Below, in pieces: positions 17,300 through 25,814 of a DNA stretch of 56,333 nt. Positions within the stretch are counted from its first letter, which is position 1. The number at the start of each line of letters is the position of its first letter. The position numbers were made by a program, and so were the translations under genes. The notes beneath the pieces are model-generated. The model saw only the letters and a list, made by a program, of their open reading frames with translations. It searched no databases and had not been told where the DNA came from. Source of the stretch: Bacteroidales bacterium (GTDB taxonomy: Bacteria > Bacteroidota > Bacteroidia > Bacteroidales > UBA932). The stretch covers positions 1 to 56,333 of the forward strand of contig JAAYJQ010000025.1 of NCBI GenBank assembly GCA_012522855.1, in the 5' to 3' direction.

Positions 17300-18505
17300 A
17301 TGAAGACTTGGAAACTTTCTCCAATAGATCTTTTCACATTGGGGATGACGATAAAAGGAGCTTGGGTGTATGAGAGAATGCCCGAGCCGGAGAAGCTTAA
17401 GAGCGCGCTTGCCAAGATCGCGACCACCTATCCATATCTTACAGGAAAGTATGACCCCGAGACCAAGGCTGTGATTTGGGAAGATACCGCCGTCGGTACG
17501 ATCCCATTCGAAGAAATCAACGCGCAAGGACATAAGGTCGCTGATATCTGCGGCAACCCTCGACTCGCATGGTCTCTCGTGAAACCGTATGATGCAAAGG
17601 GCTTCAGGAGCGGAAAAGCGCTGCCGTTCACAGCGGCGCTGGCGAAGCTCAGCGATGGCGTCGTGCTCTATGTACAAGCCGCCCATGCCCTGATGGACGC
17701 TGCTACATTTTACAGAATCGTAGGACAATGGGCAGAATTGAGCAAAGGCGCGGACATCACCCCGATGATTCTTGACCAGAGCCTCCTCCCCTCTCCGGAC
17801 GCATGGTCGAAGGAAGAAACGAACGCCAGGGTGATTGAGCAAGGCTGGGTAAAGATTGGCGGAAAGCAGGCGTTGAAGATGCTCTGGAACCTCGCCAAGA
17901 ACAATGCCGTCAAGGAAACTGTCAGCATTGAGGTGTCTCAAGAGGAAATCGCAGCGCTCCGCAAAGAAAGCGGCGCCGGCACACACGGCGTGCTGACCGC
18001 GATTGCGGCGCAGAAACTGTACGCACAGCTGCCGAAGCGCAAGAGCTTCAAGTACATCACCGTCGTGGATATGAGAGACAGGTTCAAAGGGATTGATGCC
18101 GACTTCATGGGGAACATTTCACAGGCGTATCAGATCGGCGGCGACTATGAACTGTCGCAGAGCGTGGGCAACCTTGCCGCGAAGATAGCAGACGAAACAA
18201 AGCACTTCGTTTCATCGGAGGCGCCGGAGGAAATGCTGAGACTCTCGGTCTGCGCATCCGGATACCGTCTCCCCTACTTCCTTTTCGACCCTTCGGACAT
18301 GAACAACTCCAACCCCGGCACGATCTACATCAACAACCTGCTCAAATTCCGCGCATGCGAAATTGACTGGGGGTTCGGTCTTCCGGCATACACTTTTCCG
18401 AATGATCTTACGGACATGGTTAAATTCTGGCAGCCCGTAGTCGGCGGTCCCATCCAGATCATTTACAGCGGCCTCGCCGCCAAGATTATAAGGAGATCCC
18501 TTTGA
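17300..18505 (+). CDS. BAHD-like acyltransferase
   Basis: A 401-residue protein with the layout of the plant and fungal BAHD acyl-CoA transferase family (PF02458-like). The N-terminus, LSPIDLFTLGMTIKGAWVYE, matches the family's LSxxD...YFY start. The catalytic HxxxD is HALMD at residues 129-133. DWGFG at 356-360 is a variant of the structural DFGWG motif. Such enzymes move acyl groups from CoA thioesters to alcohols or amines in the cytoplasm. Start taken at ATG 17,300; a TTG two codons earlier is also open. It sits alone between hairpin copies 3 and 4. Substrate unknown. A condensation-domain relative is the main alternative. Confidence 0.8.
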   Translation: MKTWKLSPIDLFTLGMTIKGAWVYERMPEPEKLKSALAKIATTYPYLTGKYDPETKAVIWEDTAVGTIPFEEINAQGHKVADICGNPRLAWSLVKPYDAKGFRSGKALPFTAALAKLSDGVVLYVQAAHALMDAATFYRIVGQWAELSKGADITPMILDQSLLPSPDAWSKEETNARVIEQGWVKIGGKQALKMLWNLAKNNAVKETVSIEVSQEEIAALRKESGAGTHGVLTAIAAQKLYAQLPKRKSFKYITVVDMRDRFKGIDADFMGNISQAYQIGGDYELSQSVGNLAAKIADETKHFVSSEAPEEMLRLSVCASGYRLPYFLFDPSDMNNSNPGTIYINNLLKFRACEIDWGFGLPAYTFPNDLTDMVKFWQPVVGGPIQIIYSGLAAKIIRRSL

Positions 18506-18574
18506 AAAGCAAACTGACGAGGCATGCATCCATTCTATAACATATTGAAAATAAGTGGCTTATGCTATTAATTT

Positions 18575-18606
18575 AATACGGCATGACTTTCGGGTCGTGC
18601 CGTATT
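18575..18606 (+). terminator. UNCG-loop hairpin terminator, copy 4
   Basis: A 14-bp stem (AATACGGCATGACT with GGTCGTGCCGTATT, with G-U pairs) and TTCG loop, then TGTTT. It is preceded by CTATAACATATTGAAAATAAG, similar to the left flank of copy 2. It terminates the BAHD-like gene. Confidence 0.8.
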
Positions 18607-18685
18607 GTTTACAGTGTAATTAAGTTTCAGAGAAAAGGAGGCGGGTGCAAAATCCTTATTCTCGCTTCGACTTTCCGGCCTGTTA

Positions 18686-18848
18686 TGCCGCGCGTTCTCC
18701 GCTCTGCGTGACCATAACTGTCACGTTACCTGCTAGATGTTGTTTCTCACCCTACCCCGGAAGACCAGGGTGAAAACCAGGAAGATACTGGCTATCAAAC
18801 TGTTCCGGTCACGGGAAAATGATCGCAGACCGCATCGCGAGACTCTCT
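18686..18848 (+). repeat. Dispersed ~160-bp element, copy 2
   Basis: Second copy of the element at 10,301-10,461 (about 90% identity by eye). Here the shared frame is open from an ATG at 18,737 to a TAA at 18,890-18,892 (51 residues, basic, beginning MLFLTLPRKTRVKTRKI). In copy 1 an in-frame TAG follows the equivalent ATG. It lies upstream of the hipBST promoter. It may be a structured RNA, a mobile repeat or a small peptide gene. Confidence 0.75.
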
Positions 18849-18961
18849 CAGCCGTGACGGGCAGGCGACGCAACATTCGGTCAATTATCTAAAGAACTTC
18901 TTAATTTAATAAAGCATACTTCTTATTCTCAAATACCTGAATATACTCAAAAGTACGTTTT

Positions 18962-19020
18962 ATCATACTTTCTCTTGTTCAATTGAATAATTCTTCCTAT
19001 TTTTGAACCAATAGTATGAT
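18962..19020 (+). promoter_or_regulatory. hipBST promoter and operator-like inverted repeats
   Basis: ATCATACT (18,962-18,969) and its inverse AGTATGAT (19,013-19,020) flank a -7 box TATTTTTG (18,998-19,005), with a 10-bp palindrome TTCAATTGAA at 18,978-18,987 between them. This is what a HipB-type autorepressor binding at two sites around its promoter would look like. Confidence 0.6.
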
Positions 19021-19031
19021 TTATTGGACTT

Positions 19032-19232
19032 ATGAGCCTTCAGGAAGTAATGAAAGCACGCCGGAAAACGCTTGCCCTGTCGCAGCAGGATCTTGCTGAG
19101 ATGGCAGGTATCGGCCTGGCTACCATCAAGGACATCGAACGCGGGAAAGGAAATCCTTCGTTGTCCACCGTCTCCAGGATACTCGATGTGTTGGGGATGG
19201 AATTCGTCTTCAGGGTACGCCAAACAGTTTGA
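19032..19232 (+). CDS. hipB: HipB-like antitoxin / XRE repressor
   Basis: A 66-residue Cro/C1-type helix-turn-helix protein (LSQQDLAEMAGIGLATIKDIERGKGNPSLSTV), almost the bare domain, followed by the HipB-like LDVLGMEFVFRV strand. It is the first of three genes with HipS and HipT. It presumably represses the operon through the inverted repeats upstream. Confidence 0.9.
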   Translation: MSLQEVMKARRKTLALSQQDLAEMAGIGLATIKDIERGKGNPSLSTVSRILDVLGMEFVFRVRQTV

Positions 19233-19241
19233 GAATAAACC

Positions 19242-19568
19242 ATGAGGCAGTTGGATGTATATATGAACGATCGCAAGGCCGGGGTGCTTACAGAGCAGTA
19301 TCCCGGGAAGGGCTATATATTCCTATACGACGAGGGGTATCTGACATCTGACAACCCTCCAATATCAGTGACGCTGCCAAAGCGGAGAGAAGCCTTCGAG
19401 TCCGATCATCTATTCCCTTTCTTCACGAATATGCTTCCGGAGGGTGCCAACCGCAGCGTGATCTGCCGGTCTCTCAGAATTGACGAGAACGATTTCTTTG
19501 GTTTGCTTGCCGCCATGGCGGGGAAGGATTTCATCGGTGCCGTACACATTAAACCTGTTTCCGAATGA
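19242..19568 (+). CDS. hipS: HipS-like small subunit (HipA N-terminal domain)
   Basis: A 108-residue protein equal to the N-terminal HipA domain (Couple_hipA): VYMNDRKAGVLTEQYPGKGYIF at the start, then PFFTNMLPEGANR, the family's FxxLLPEG-type signature. As a separate gene it matches HipS of tripartite HipBST systems, where HipS rather than HipB acts as the antitoxin. It overlaps hipT by 4 nt. Confidence 0.85.
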   Translation: MRQLDVYMNDRKAGVLTEQYPGKGYIFLYDEGYLTSDNPPISVTLPKRREAFESDHLFPFFTNMLPEGANRSVICRSLRIDENDFFGLLAAMAGKDFIGAVHIKPVSE

Positions 19569-20569
19569 TTGACATCAGGAATTGCCCATCCAGCCTCGCT
19601 GAAGGGTACAACACTTATAGCCCAAAGTCCCTCAAGGTTCTTTTCGATGGCCGGAAGGTAAATCCTATTCTGGATTTCAATATTGCTGCGTTCCGGAATA
19701 CGGGAGACATGGCTGCGGCCATGCGGAGAATATCCGTATCCGGAGTCCAGGAGAAGTTCCCGGCCGTCATCGAGAACGGAGTGATCAGGATATCCGGGGA
19801 TGAGGAGCGCTCCACCCATATTCTTAAGCCAGCACCATGGGACCAGACGCTACAGGCACGAAAACAGATTCCTGCAAACGAGCACCTGACCATGCAGATC
19901 GCCTCTCAGGTATACGGGATCATTACGGCCGCCAACGGGTTGTGCTTCACTGAAAACGGACAGATGGTATATATCACCAAACGCTTCGACATCCTTCCGG
20001 ACGGTACGAAGATGCCTATGGAGGACTTTGCGGCAGTAATCGGAAGAAACGAACAGGTAGACGGGAAAGAATTCAAGTACAGCGGTTGCTACGAGAATAT
20101 CGCCGATGCGCTCCGGAAGAACGTCCAGGCGTGGATGGTGGACATGGAACGCTTCTTCGAACTCCTCGTGTTCAACTATATCTATGCGAACGGTGATGAC
20201 CACCTGAAGAACTTTTCTTTGATTAAACAAGATCAGGACTATCGCCTTGCTCCGGCATATGACCTGCTGAACACCAGACTTCACGTAAATGGAGAGGACT
20301 TAGGGCTTGACGGAGGTCTGTCCCCGAATATAGAAAGAAGCGATGTTTATGTCAACACCGGGCATCCGTGCCGGCTCGACTTCGAGCGATTCGGTGAACA
20401 CATGGGTATCGTGAAGCCACGGGTCAGCAGGATACTTGACCGTTACATGCAGTTGCCGGAAACTGCCGAAGCTCTAGTCAGACGCAGTTTCCTGAATGAC
20501 AAGATGAAGCGCTATTACCTTAGAATCGTCCGTGAGAGAATCGCGAGATTCACCAGACTGTCAAAATAA
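19565..20569 (+). CDS. hipT: HipT-like serine/threonine kinase toxin
   Basis: A 334-residue HipA C-terminal kinase lacking the N-terminal domain, which is encoded separately just upstream. The Gly-rich loop RRISVSGVQEKF carries Ser 57 and Ser 59, the positions of the autophosphorylated SIS pair in E. coli HipT. The catalytic loop is ANGDDHLKNFSLI (Asp 211/212, Asn 216) and the metal-binding Asp is 233 in APAYDLLNT. All kinase residues look intact, so the toxin is probably active. HipT of E. coli phosphorylates tryptophanyl-tRNA synthetase; a trpS gene is present in this window, but that target is inference. Confidence 0.9.
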   Translation: MIDIRNCPSSLAEGYNTYSPKSLKVLFDGRKVNPILDFNIAAFRNTGDMAAAMRRISVSGVQEKFPAVIENGVIRISGDEERSTHILKPAPWDQTLQARKQIPANEHLTMQIASQVYGIITAANGLCFTENGQMVYITKRFDILPDGTKMPMEDFAAVIGRNEQVDGKEFKYSGCYENIADALRKNVQAWMVDMERFFELLVFNYIYANGDDHLKNFSLIKQDQDYRLAPAYDLLNTRLHVNGEDLGLDGGLSPNIERSDVYVNTGHPCRLDFERFGEHMGIVKPRVSRILDRYMQLPETAEALVRRSFLNDKMKRYYLRIVRERIARFTRLSK

Positions 20570-20579
20570 AAATTATTAC

Positions 20580-20587
20580 TATATTTG
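20580..20587 (+). promoter_or_regulatory. -7 box for the serine hydrolase
   Basis: TATATTTG fits TAnnTTTG; 54 bp before the start codon at 20,641. Confidence 0.5.
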
Positions 20588-20640
20588 TTTTCGGAAGTCG
20601 TTGTCATTCAAATTAAAACTCACGATTAAATACAGAAATC

Positions 20641-21888
20641 ATGAAGAAAATTATCATTGCCGTTTCGCTTTTAGCGGTTATGGCTTCCTGCGCCAAAGAA
20701 AGGGTTCCGCAGGAGTTTACCAAGGGCATAGACCCTGAAATGCTTGGTGTCAGCAAAGAGAGCATTGCCAATCTCGAAGCTACACTTGAATCTTTTGTCA
20801 ATGACAAGAAAGTCCCTTGCGTCACGGCATTCGTGGCAAAAGGGGGCAATGTCGTCTATGAGAAGTCATTCGGCCACAAAGACCTTGAAACCATGGCCCC
20901 TGCCGAGATTGACGACATCTATGTGCTCTTCTCCCAGACAAAAGCCATCGTGGCGGTAGCATTCATGACGCTGTACGAACAGGGACTGGTCAAACTCGAC
21001 GACCCCATCAGCAAATGGATACCCGGATTCTCCGACACGGTCATCACGGGCTTTGACGAAGAAACAGGAGAGTGGACAATGGTCGAGGCTGAGCGCCCTG
21101 CTCAGGTCGGCGACTTCCTCTGCCATTCTTCCGGCTATCTGGCTCCCAACACCAACCGATACCTCAGATCTCTTACAGACAGGCCGGTTGTCGACCGCAG
21201 CACGGTCGGGAATGTTGTGGAATCAAACAAGGAATATCCTCTGGGATTCCAGCCAGGTTCAGACTGGAACTACAACTACGATATGGACGTCATTGCCTAC
21301 CTTATCGAGATCGTAACCGGCAAAACACTCCAGGAATATCTTAAGGAGGTCATTTTCGAGCCTCTCGGAATGGACTATACCGCATATTATTATGACGACA
21401 TGTCCCTGCTTCCCCGCGTAGTGAAGACCTATCGGAAAGATGGTGACGATTTTGTGGTTAACAATTTTTTCGGCGCGCGTTCCATATTCGAGGGGCCCAA
21501 AACCTACGCCGGCGGCACATACGGCCTTTACGGCCCTATCGAGGACTATGCGAAGTTCTGCCAGATGATGCTCAACAAGGGAGCGTTCAACAACCACCGC
21601 ATCCTCAAGGAGGAAACTGTGGACCTTATGCTTCAGAACAGGCTTCCTGAGGTGAACAGCGGAGGCGAAGGCTTCCAGTTCGGCATCGGCTTCGAACTGT
21701 TCGGGAATCCGAACAAGAAGAAAGTCCCCCAGATGTCATCGTCCAGTTTCCGTTGGGCAGGCGCAGCGGGCACCGAGTACCTTGTCGACCCGGAAAATGA
21801 CCTTGTCATCCTCTACTACATCAGCATGTGGGGGGATACAAACACCTATACTACGTATCTGGACGCAGTCTATAAGATGTTCGAATAG
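20641..21888 (+). CDS. Serine hydrolase lipoprotein, class C beta-lactamase/esterase fold
   Basis: A 415-residue protein with a lipoprotein signal (LLAVMASC, Cys 17). The active-site SxxK is SQTK at residues 98-101. The second motif, normally YSN, is in WNYNYDMDVIAYL, so the Tyr seems kept and the Asn is changed. The family includes EstB-type esterases, D-aminopeptidases and class C beta-lactamases; a peptidase or esterase acting on peptidoglycan or small esters is more likely than resistance. It is convergent with a paralogue at 21,933-23,174. Confidence 0.85.
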   Translation: MKKIIIAVSLLAVMASCAKERVPQEFTKGIDPEMLGVSKESIANLEATLESFVNDKKVPCVTAFVAKGGNVVYEKSFGHKDLETMAPAEIDDIYVLFSQTKAIVAVAFMTLYEQGLVKLDDPISKWIPGFSDTVITGFDEETGEWTMVEAERPAQVGDFLCHSSGYLAPNTNRYLRSLTDRPVVDRSTVGNVVESNKEYPLGFQPGSDWNYNYDMDVIAYLIEIVTGKTLQEYLKEVIFEPLGMDYTAYYYDDMSLLPRVVKTYRKDGDDFVVNNFFGARSIFEGPKTYAGGTYGLYGPIEDYAKFCQMMLNKGAFNNHRILKEETVDLMLQNRLPEVNSGGEGFQFGIGFELFGNPNKKKVPQMSSSSFRWAGAAGTEYLVDPENDLVILYYISMWGDTNTYTTYLDAVYKMFE

Positions 21889-21932
21889 TCAGGCATTGTC
21901 CGGCCTGAAATCGAGAGCTGCAAAATCCGTTT

Positions 21933-23174
21933 CTACTTTGCGCGGTTGGTGTAGGAGACGTTGATTACATCGACGTCAAACTCAGAATCAAAAAAGGCCT
22001 GCCGGGCGTTCAAAAGATCTTTATTCCAGGGCTGGGGTCCACCATCGGACTGGATGACCCACATTTTGATCTGTTTCTTGTGCCAATTGACCGTGCATTG
22101 GGTACCGAAGGCGCCGCCGTGGCCGAACCAGGCATCTTCCGAATCTACTGCAGGGGCATTGAGACCCAACGAATATCCTTCCATGCCTTCCGGGCGGGTT
22201 GAGACCGCGAGGAGATTCTTCACCGTTTCTTCCTTGAGAATCCGAGTGCCGTTGTCGCCGACGCCGAGATTCATCAGCATCTTGTAGAACTTCAATTGGT
22301 CCCGGGCCGTTGTCCAAAGGCCGGCACCGGCCGATGCGAAGACGTGGGAGTCATTGTAAGGACGCTGTTGGTTGCCGCTCTCGAGAACCCATTCCGCCGG
22401 CTCGCCTTTCACGTAATGATACATTTCGATTTTATCCGCTATCTGCGCGTCAGTCGGCCAAAAAGTCGTAGAGGTCATCCCGAGCGGGTCAAGGACCTCC
22501 TGCTGAAGATACTCTTCCCATTTCATCCCGGTGACCTCGGCGACGATCGCCGCGCCAATGTCGATTCCGGTGTTGGAATACGTCACACTCGTACCCGGCT
22601 CGAACAGGATGGGAGAACTGGCAGCAATCGTCGCTGTCTGTCTCAAGGGCGCGCCGCCTGACCAGCCGCCTCCTCGGACATCGCTGCGCTTCGCGCTGAT
22701 TTCGAACGGAAAGCCTCCAGTGTGATTGAGGCACATGCGGATCGTGAGTACGTTGTTCGCTTTCTTCAGCACCTTGGTGTCCTCTGTTTGTTCAGAAAGC
22801 ACCCAAAGTCGATCAAACTCATGCAGATATTGCGACACGGGGTCATCCAGCCCGATCTTGCCTTCCTCGACGAGTTTCGCGATGGTGACACCGCAAAATC
22901 CTTTGGTCTGGGAGCACTGCATATAGGGGTTGTCAAGCGTTATCGGGCGCGCTGCGGCCACGTCCGCATAGCCGATGCAACAGGTCTCTTGAACCCCATC
23001 CTTGTAAAGGATGCTGATTGCACCGGGCAATTCGCCGCTATCGACATAGGGCTTCAGCACATCATACACATAGGTCGTGCCCGACTCAACAGCAGCCCCC
23101 TCCTCACGGGGCGCAACGGTGCGGCAGCCCCATGCCAGGGCGACCACAGTCATCAGTAACAATGCTTTTTTCAT
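21933..23174 (-). CDS. Serine hydrolase lipoprotein, paralogue
   Basis: A 413-residue member of the same family. I start at the Met of MKKALLLMTVVALAWGC, which gives a lipoprotein-like signal with Cys 17; the frame is open 31 codons further upstream without a signal. SxxK is SQTK at 88-91, the second motif YSN is intact (VTYSNTGIDIG), and the C-terminal HGG is present (WFGHGGAFGT). By motif it looks more canonical than its neighbour. The two genes end 44 bp apart, tail to tail. Confidence 0.85.
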   Translation of the reverse strand: MKKALLLMTVVALAWGCRTVAPREEGAAVESGTTYVYDVLKPYVDSGELPGAISILYKDGVQETCCIGYADVAAARPITLDNPYMQCSQTKGFCGVTIAKLVEEGKIGLDDPVSQYLHEFDRLWVLSEQTEDTKVLKKANNVLTIRMCLNHTGGFPFEISAKRSDVRGGGWSGGAPLRQTATIAASSPILFEPGTSVTYSNTGIDIGAAIVAEVTGMKWEEYLQQEVLDPLGMTSTTFWPTDAQIADKIEMYHYVKGEPAEWVLESGNQQRPYNDSHVFASAGAGLWTTARDQLKFYKMLMNLGVGDNGTRILKEETVKNLLAVSTRPEGMEGYSLGLNAPAVDSEDAWFGHGGAFGTQCTVNWHKKQIKMWVIQSDGGPQPWNKDLLNARQAFFDSEFDVDVINVSYTNRAK

Positions 23175-24056
23175 ATCGTTATATCGTTTCTTTATCTTGT
23201 AAAGATAAGATTTTTTTGATGCATTTGAAATAGTATCGCGATTTTTCCACTCCTGCTTGTCATACACTCTGATGCCAACGTTTTCGCAGGTAGGCCTCCA
23301 TGCTGACTTTTACAAGCACCTTACAGCCAAGCACTTGTGTCAACCCCCATGGACACCGCGCTGTTTTTATACATAGCCATCCACAACGACTTTTGTAAGT
23401 ATCTCACAGACAGAAACTTGCAAAGGAGCCCGTGGATGCCCTTCACTACATGCACGATCCCTTCGCCTAGAATGCCGATACTCTCCAATCTCTATGGATC
23501 AGTCTGACTGTTCAACCGTGCAAATTTACTCTTTCTTCAACTCCACCGCCGCGAAACCCCTTTACCTTCCTGCCTGCAGTTCACACCGTCCGCCTCAATT
23601 CCCCGTCTCGCAGGTGGAAAATATTCGAATACCTGCAACTGTGGCATCTTCATCATGAGGGAAATACGTTTCCTGGTGTACGGTCCTGCTGTCCACCTGG
23701 AAGAGGTGACCCCTGACGGAGGGGCCTGCAGCGGGTACGGGGTGTTGCAGGTGGACAATTCCGCACCCCACCTGTAAATGGATGTCCCTGACCAGGAGCC
23801 AGATCCGTTCCCGAGTGGACATAAGAGAGGTAGGCCACGCCCTTCCGCCGGATATGTGCAGCGGCTTGATCTCCGGCAAGGCGCATGGAAATGAATATGC
23901 GGAATACAGTTCGACGGACCGATCCGACAAACGACTGGAAAAACTACTGGCGCATTGCTCAGCAGAGGTAGAGCACACATTACAGCGTAGATACAAACAA
24001 AAAAATCAAAAAAAAACTTATATTTGAATGTATCTGGTAAGCCAATGCAAGGACTA
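23175..24056. other. Gene-poor intergenic region with inverted repeats
   Basis: No supportable gene; long open frames on the minus strand are Cys- and Pro-rich and unmotivated. Two related segments beginning GACTTTTACAAG and GACTTTTGTAAG lie near 23,300 and 23,380. CAGGTGG/CCACCTG inverted repeats form a hairpin at 23,749-23,775 and recur near 23,610 and 23,690. A 13-bp string (CCCCACCTGTAAA) is the inverse of one at the left end of the 52-bp minisatellite near 9,063. Confidence 0.45.
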
Positions 24057-24131
24057 AACAAACTCTTTGAAAAACCTAACTACAATAATATCCAAGAACT
24101 TGATGGTTCTACCGAATCAACTTTGCTTTAA
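24057..24131 (+). pseudogene. IS4-family transposase C-terminal relic
   Basis: 25 codons (NKLFEKPNYNNIQELDGSTE and a short tail) match the C-terminus of the transposase relic at the left edge of the window (DKLFGKPNYNIVNERNGSSE). Nothing upstream is recognisable as the rest of the gene. Confidence 0.8.
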
Positions 24132-24176
24132 TCGTTAAACAAATAATCCGTTCGGAACCTTTACCGGACAAATATG
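24132..24176 (+). mobile_element. IS end next to the SusR-like gene
   Basis: Non-coding IS tail with GTTAAAC and CCGGACA...TATG, parallel to the tail after 842. It ends within a few bases of the SusR-like start codon at 24,178, so the regulator's upstream DNA is IS-derived. Confidence 0.5.
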
Positions 24177-24177
24177 T

Positions 24178-25794
24178 ATGAAATATATTCAGCTGATATT
24201 TTACGTCTTGATTCTTTCGAGTTGTGGAAGCAATATTCATTATTCGACTGAAATTGAGATTGTATTAGAGAGGCTTGATGAGATAATAGCCAACAAGAAA
24301 ATCATAGAGGGGCAGAAAGAAAATCGCATAGCGGGACTTAGGACAGATATAAATGCTTATACGTCAGAAACTGATCTGTATAATATATACGACGATCTGT
24401 TTGATGAATATTTTCAGTACAATATAGATTCCACGATTTTTTATGCGTGGAGAAAGATTGACCTGGCTCAAACGATAGGTGATCTCGGCCTAATGAAGGA
24501 TGCAGTTATCGATCTGGCTGAAAGATATACTATGTCCGGCTTGTATGATGCCACATTAAATCTTTTTGACGAATATGACTATGGCTGGCTCAATAATGGA
24601 CGTTATCTAAGTACTCTTAATACTGTTTATTCAAACCTTGAAAAGTCTTCGAATGATTCTGTCCTAGCTGGAAAATACTGTGCTAAAAAAGAAGTGTATA
24701 GACAAGCGCTTTTGTCGAACCTAGAGGAGGATGATATCAGTCGTATTTTCGTTCAGACAGACATTTTGCTAGAAAAGAACAGAGATAGGGAGGTGTTGGA
24801 TCTTCTTCTTCCATGGATAGAGAAAAATGATCTTTCATTGGAGAATAAAGGAATCATTTACTACATTATAGCTAGAGCCTACAGAATGATCGGGGATTCC
24901 GAAAATGCTATATTGTGGTATGCAAAAAGTGCAGAAAGCGATCTTCTTGTGCCTAAATATGAGTATCGATCATTATATGAACTAGCCCGCGAATTATATG
25001 AGAAGAAAGACATTGAACGGGCATATACTTATATAAAACGTTCCGTTGAGGATGCAATCCAATCCAATGCTCAGCTACACAAACAATTCGCCTATCAGAT
25101 TCTGCCGGTTATTTCCAACTCATATGATGATTATGTAGCAGAAAAGAATAAGGCGATATTATACGCTCTTTCGATATCTATATTGCTTCTCATTCTGCTT
25201 GTAATATTATCAATTGATTTGGTCAGGAAGAGGGCGCGTGTTTTGATTGCAGAGAAGCAGACCAAGGAGAACAATCTGAAGCTTAAGGAACTGACAGATG
25301 AACTGCAGAAGAATGTGCGGATTCTTCAGGAAGCAAATCAAGTTAAGGATTTATACCTTGGCAGATATTTGAACATGTGTTCGGATTATATTGATGGATT
25401 GGAGAAATATCGAATTTCTTTACGCAAGGTTGGCAGGGAAGGAGGTGATGTGATGGATGCTCTTAAGTCAAAGGAGTTCATGGAAAAGGCATTGGATGAA
25501 TTTTATTCTCAGTTCGATGCCACCTTCCTTGACTTGTTTCCAGATTTTATCCCTCAGTTGAATGAATTGCTTCAGGAGGATGCAAAAATATCGTACCATT
25601 CCAAGGAAAGGCTTCTGACAACAGAATTAAGAGTTCTTGCACTAATCCGTCTCGGAGTCAATGATTCTGTCAAGATAGCCCGCTTCCTGCGTCGCTCAGT
25701 ATCTACCATCTATAATTATCGAGTAAAGATGCGTAACTCTTCGACCTGCGACCGGAAGAAGTTCGAAAATCGTCTGATGCAGATTGGACGCTAA
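24178..25794 (+). CDS. SusR-like regulator of the polysaccharide locus (DUF6377 type)
   Basis: A 538-residue protein of SusR size. It has an N-terminal signal or lipobox-like segment (FYVLILSSCGSN), a helical TPR-like sensor to about residue 320, a single transmembrane segment (YALSISILLLILLVILSIDL), a coiled coil (KQTKENNLKLKELTDELQKN) and a C-terminal DNA-binding region ending in a helix-turn-helix (ALIRLGVNDSVKIARFLRRS, then VSTIYNYRVKMRN). SusR-type proteins sense a glucan oligosaccharide in the periplasm and activate the adjacent susCD operon. The neighbours (GH66, GH31) point to isomaltose-type sugars. It lies directly next to an IS relic, so its own promoter may be IS-derived. Confidence 0.9.
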   Translation: MKYIQLIFYVLILSSCGSNIHYSTEIEIVLERLDEIIANKKIIEGQKENRIAGLRTDINAYTSETDLYNIYDDLFDEYFQYNIDSTIFYAWRKIDLAQTIGDLGLMKDAVIDLAERYTMSGLYDATLNLFDEYDYGWLNNGRYLSTLNTVYSNLEKSSNDSVLAGKYCAKKEVYRQALLSNLEEDDISRIFVQTDILLEKNRDREVLDLLLPWIEKNDLSLENKGIIYYIIARAYRMIGDSENAILWYAKSAESDLLVPKYEYRSLYELARELYEKKDIERAYTYIKRSVEDAIQSNAQLHKQFAYQILPVISNSYDDYVAEKNKAILYALSISILLLILLVILSIDLVRKRARVLIAEKQTKENNLKLKELTDELQKNVRILQEANQVKDLYLGRYLNMCSDYIDGLEKYRISLRKVGREGGDVMDALKSKEFMEKALDEFYSQFDATFLDLFPDFIPQLNELLQEDAKISYHSKERLLTTELRVLALIRLGVNDSVKIARFLRRSVSTIYNYRVKMRNSSTCDRKKFENRLMQIGR

Positions 25795-25814
25795 TCTTCG
25801 ATTTTTCCTTTTTG

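Noticed and set aside
20641..23174. Beta-lactamase resistance pair
   Set aside because: Both are class C-fold lipoproteins, but the SxxK family is dominated by esterases and peptidases and there is no resistance context such as an ampR-type regulator.
23537..24061. 174-codon minus-strand frame in the intergenic region
   Set aside because: Cys- and Pro-rich translation with no motif, several frames open at once, and it runs into the IS relic.
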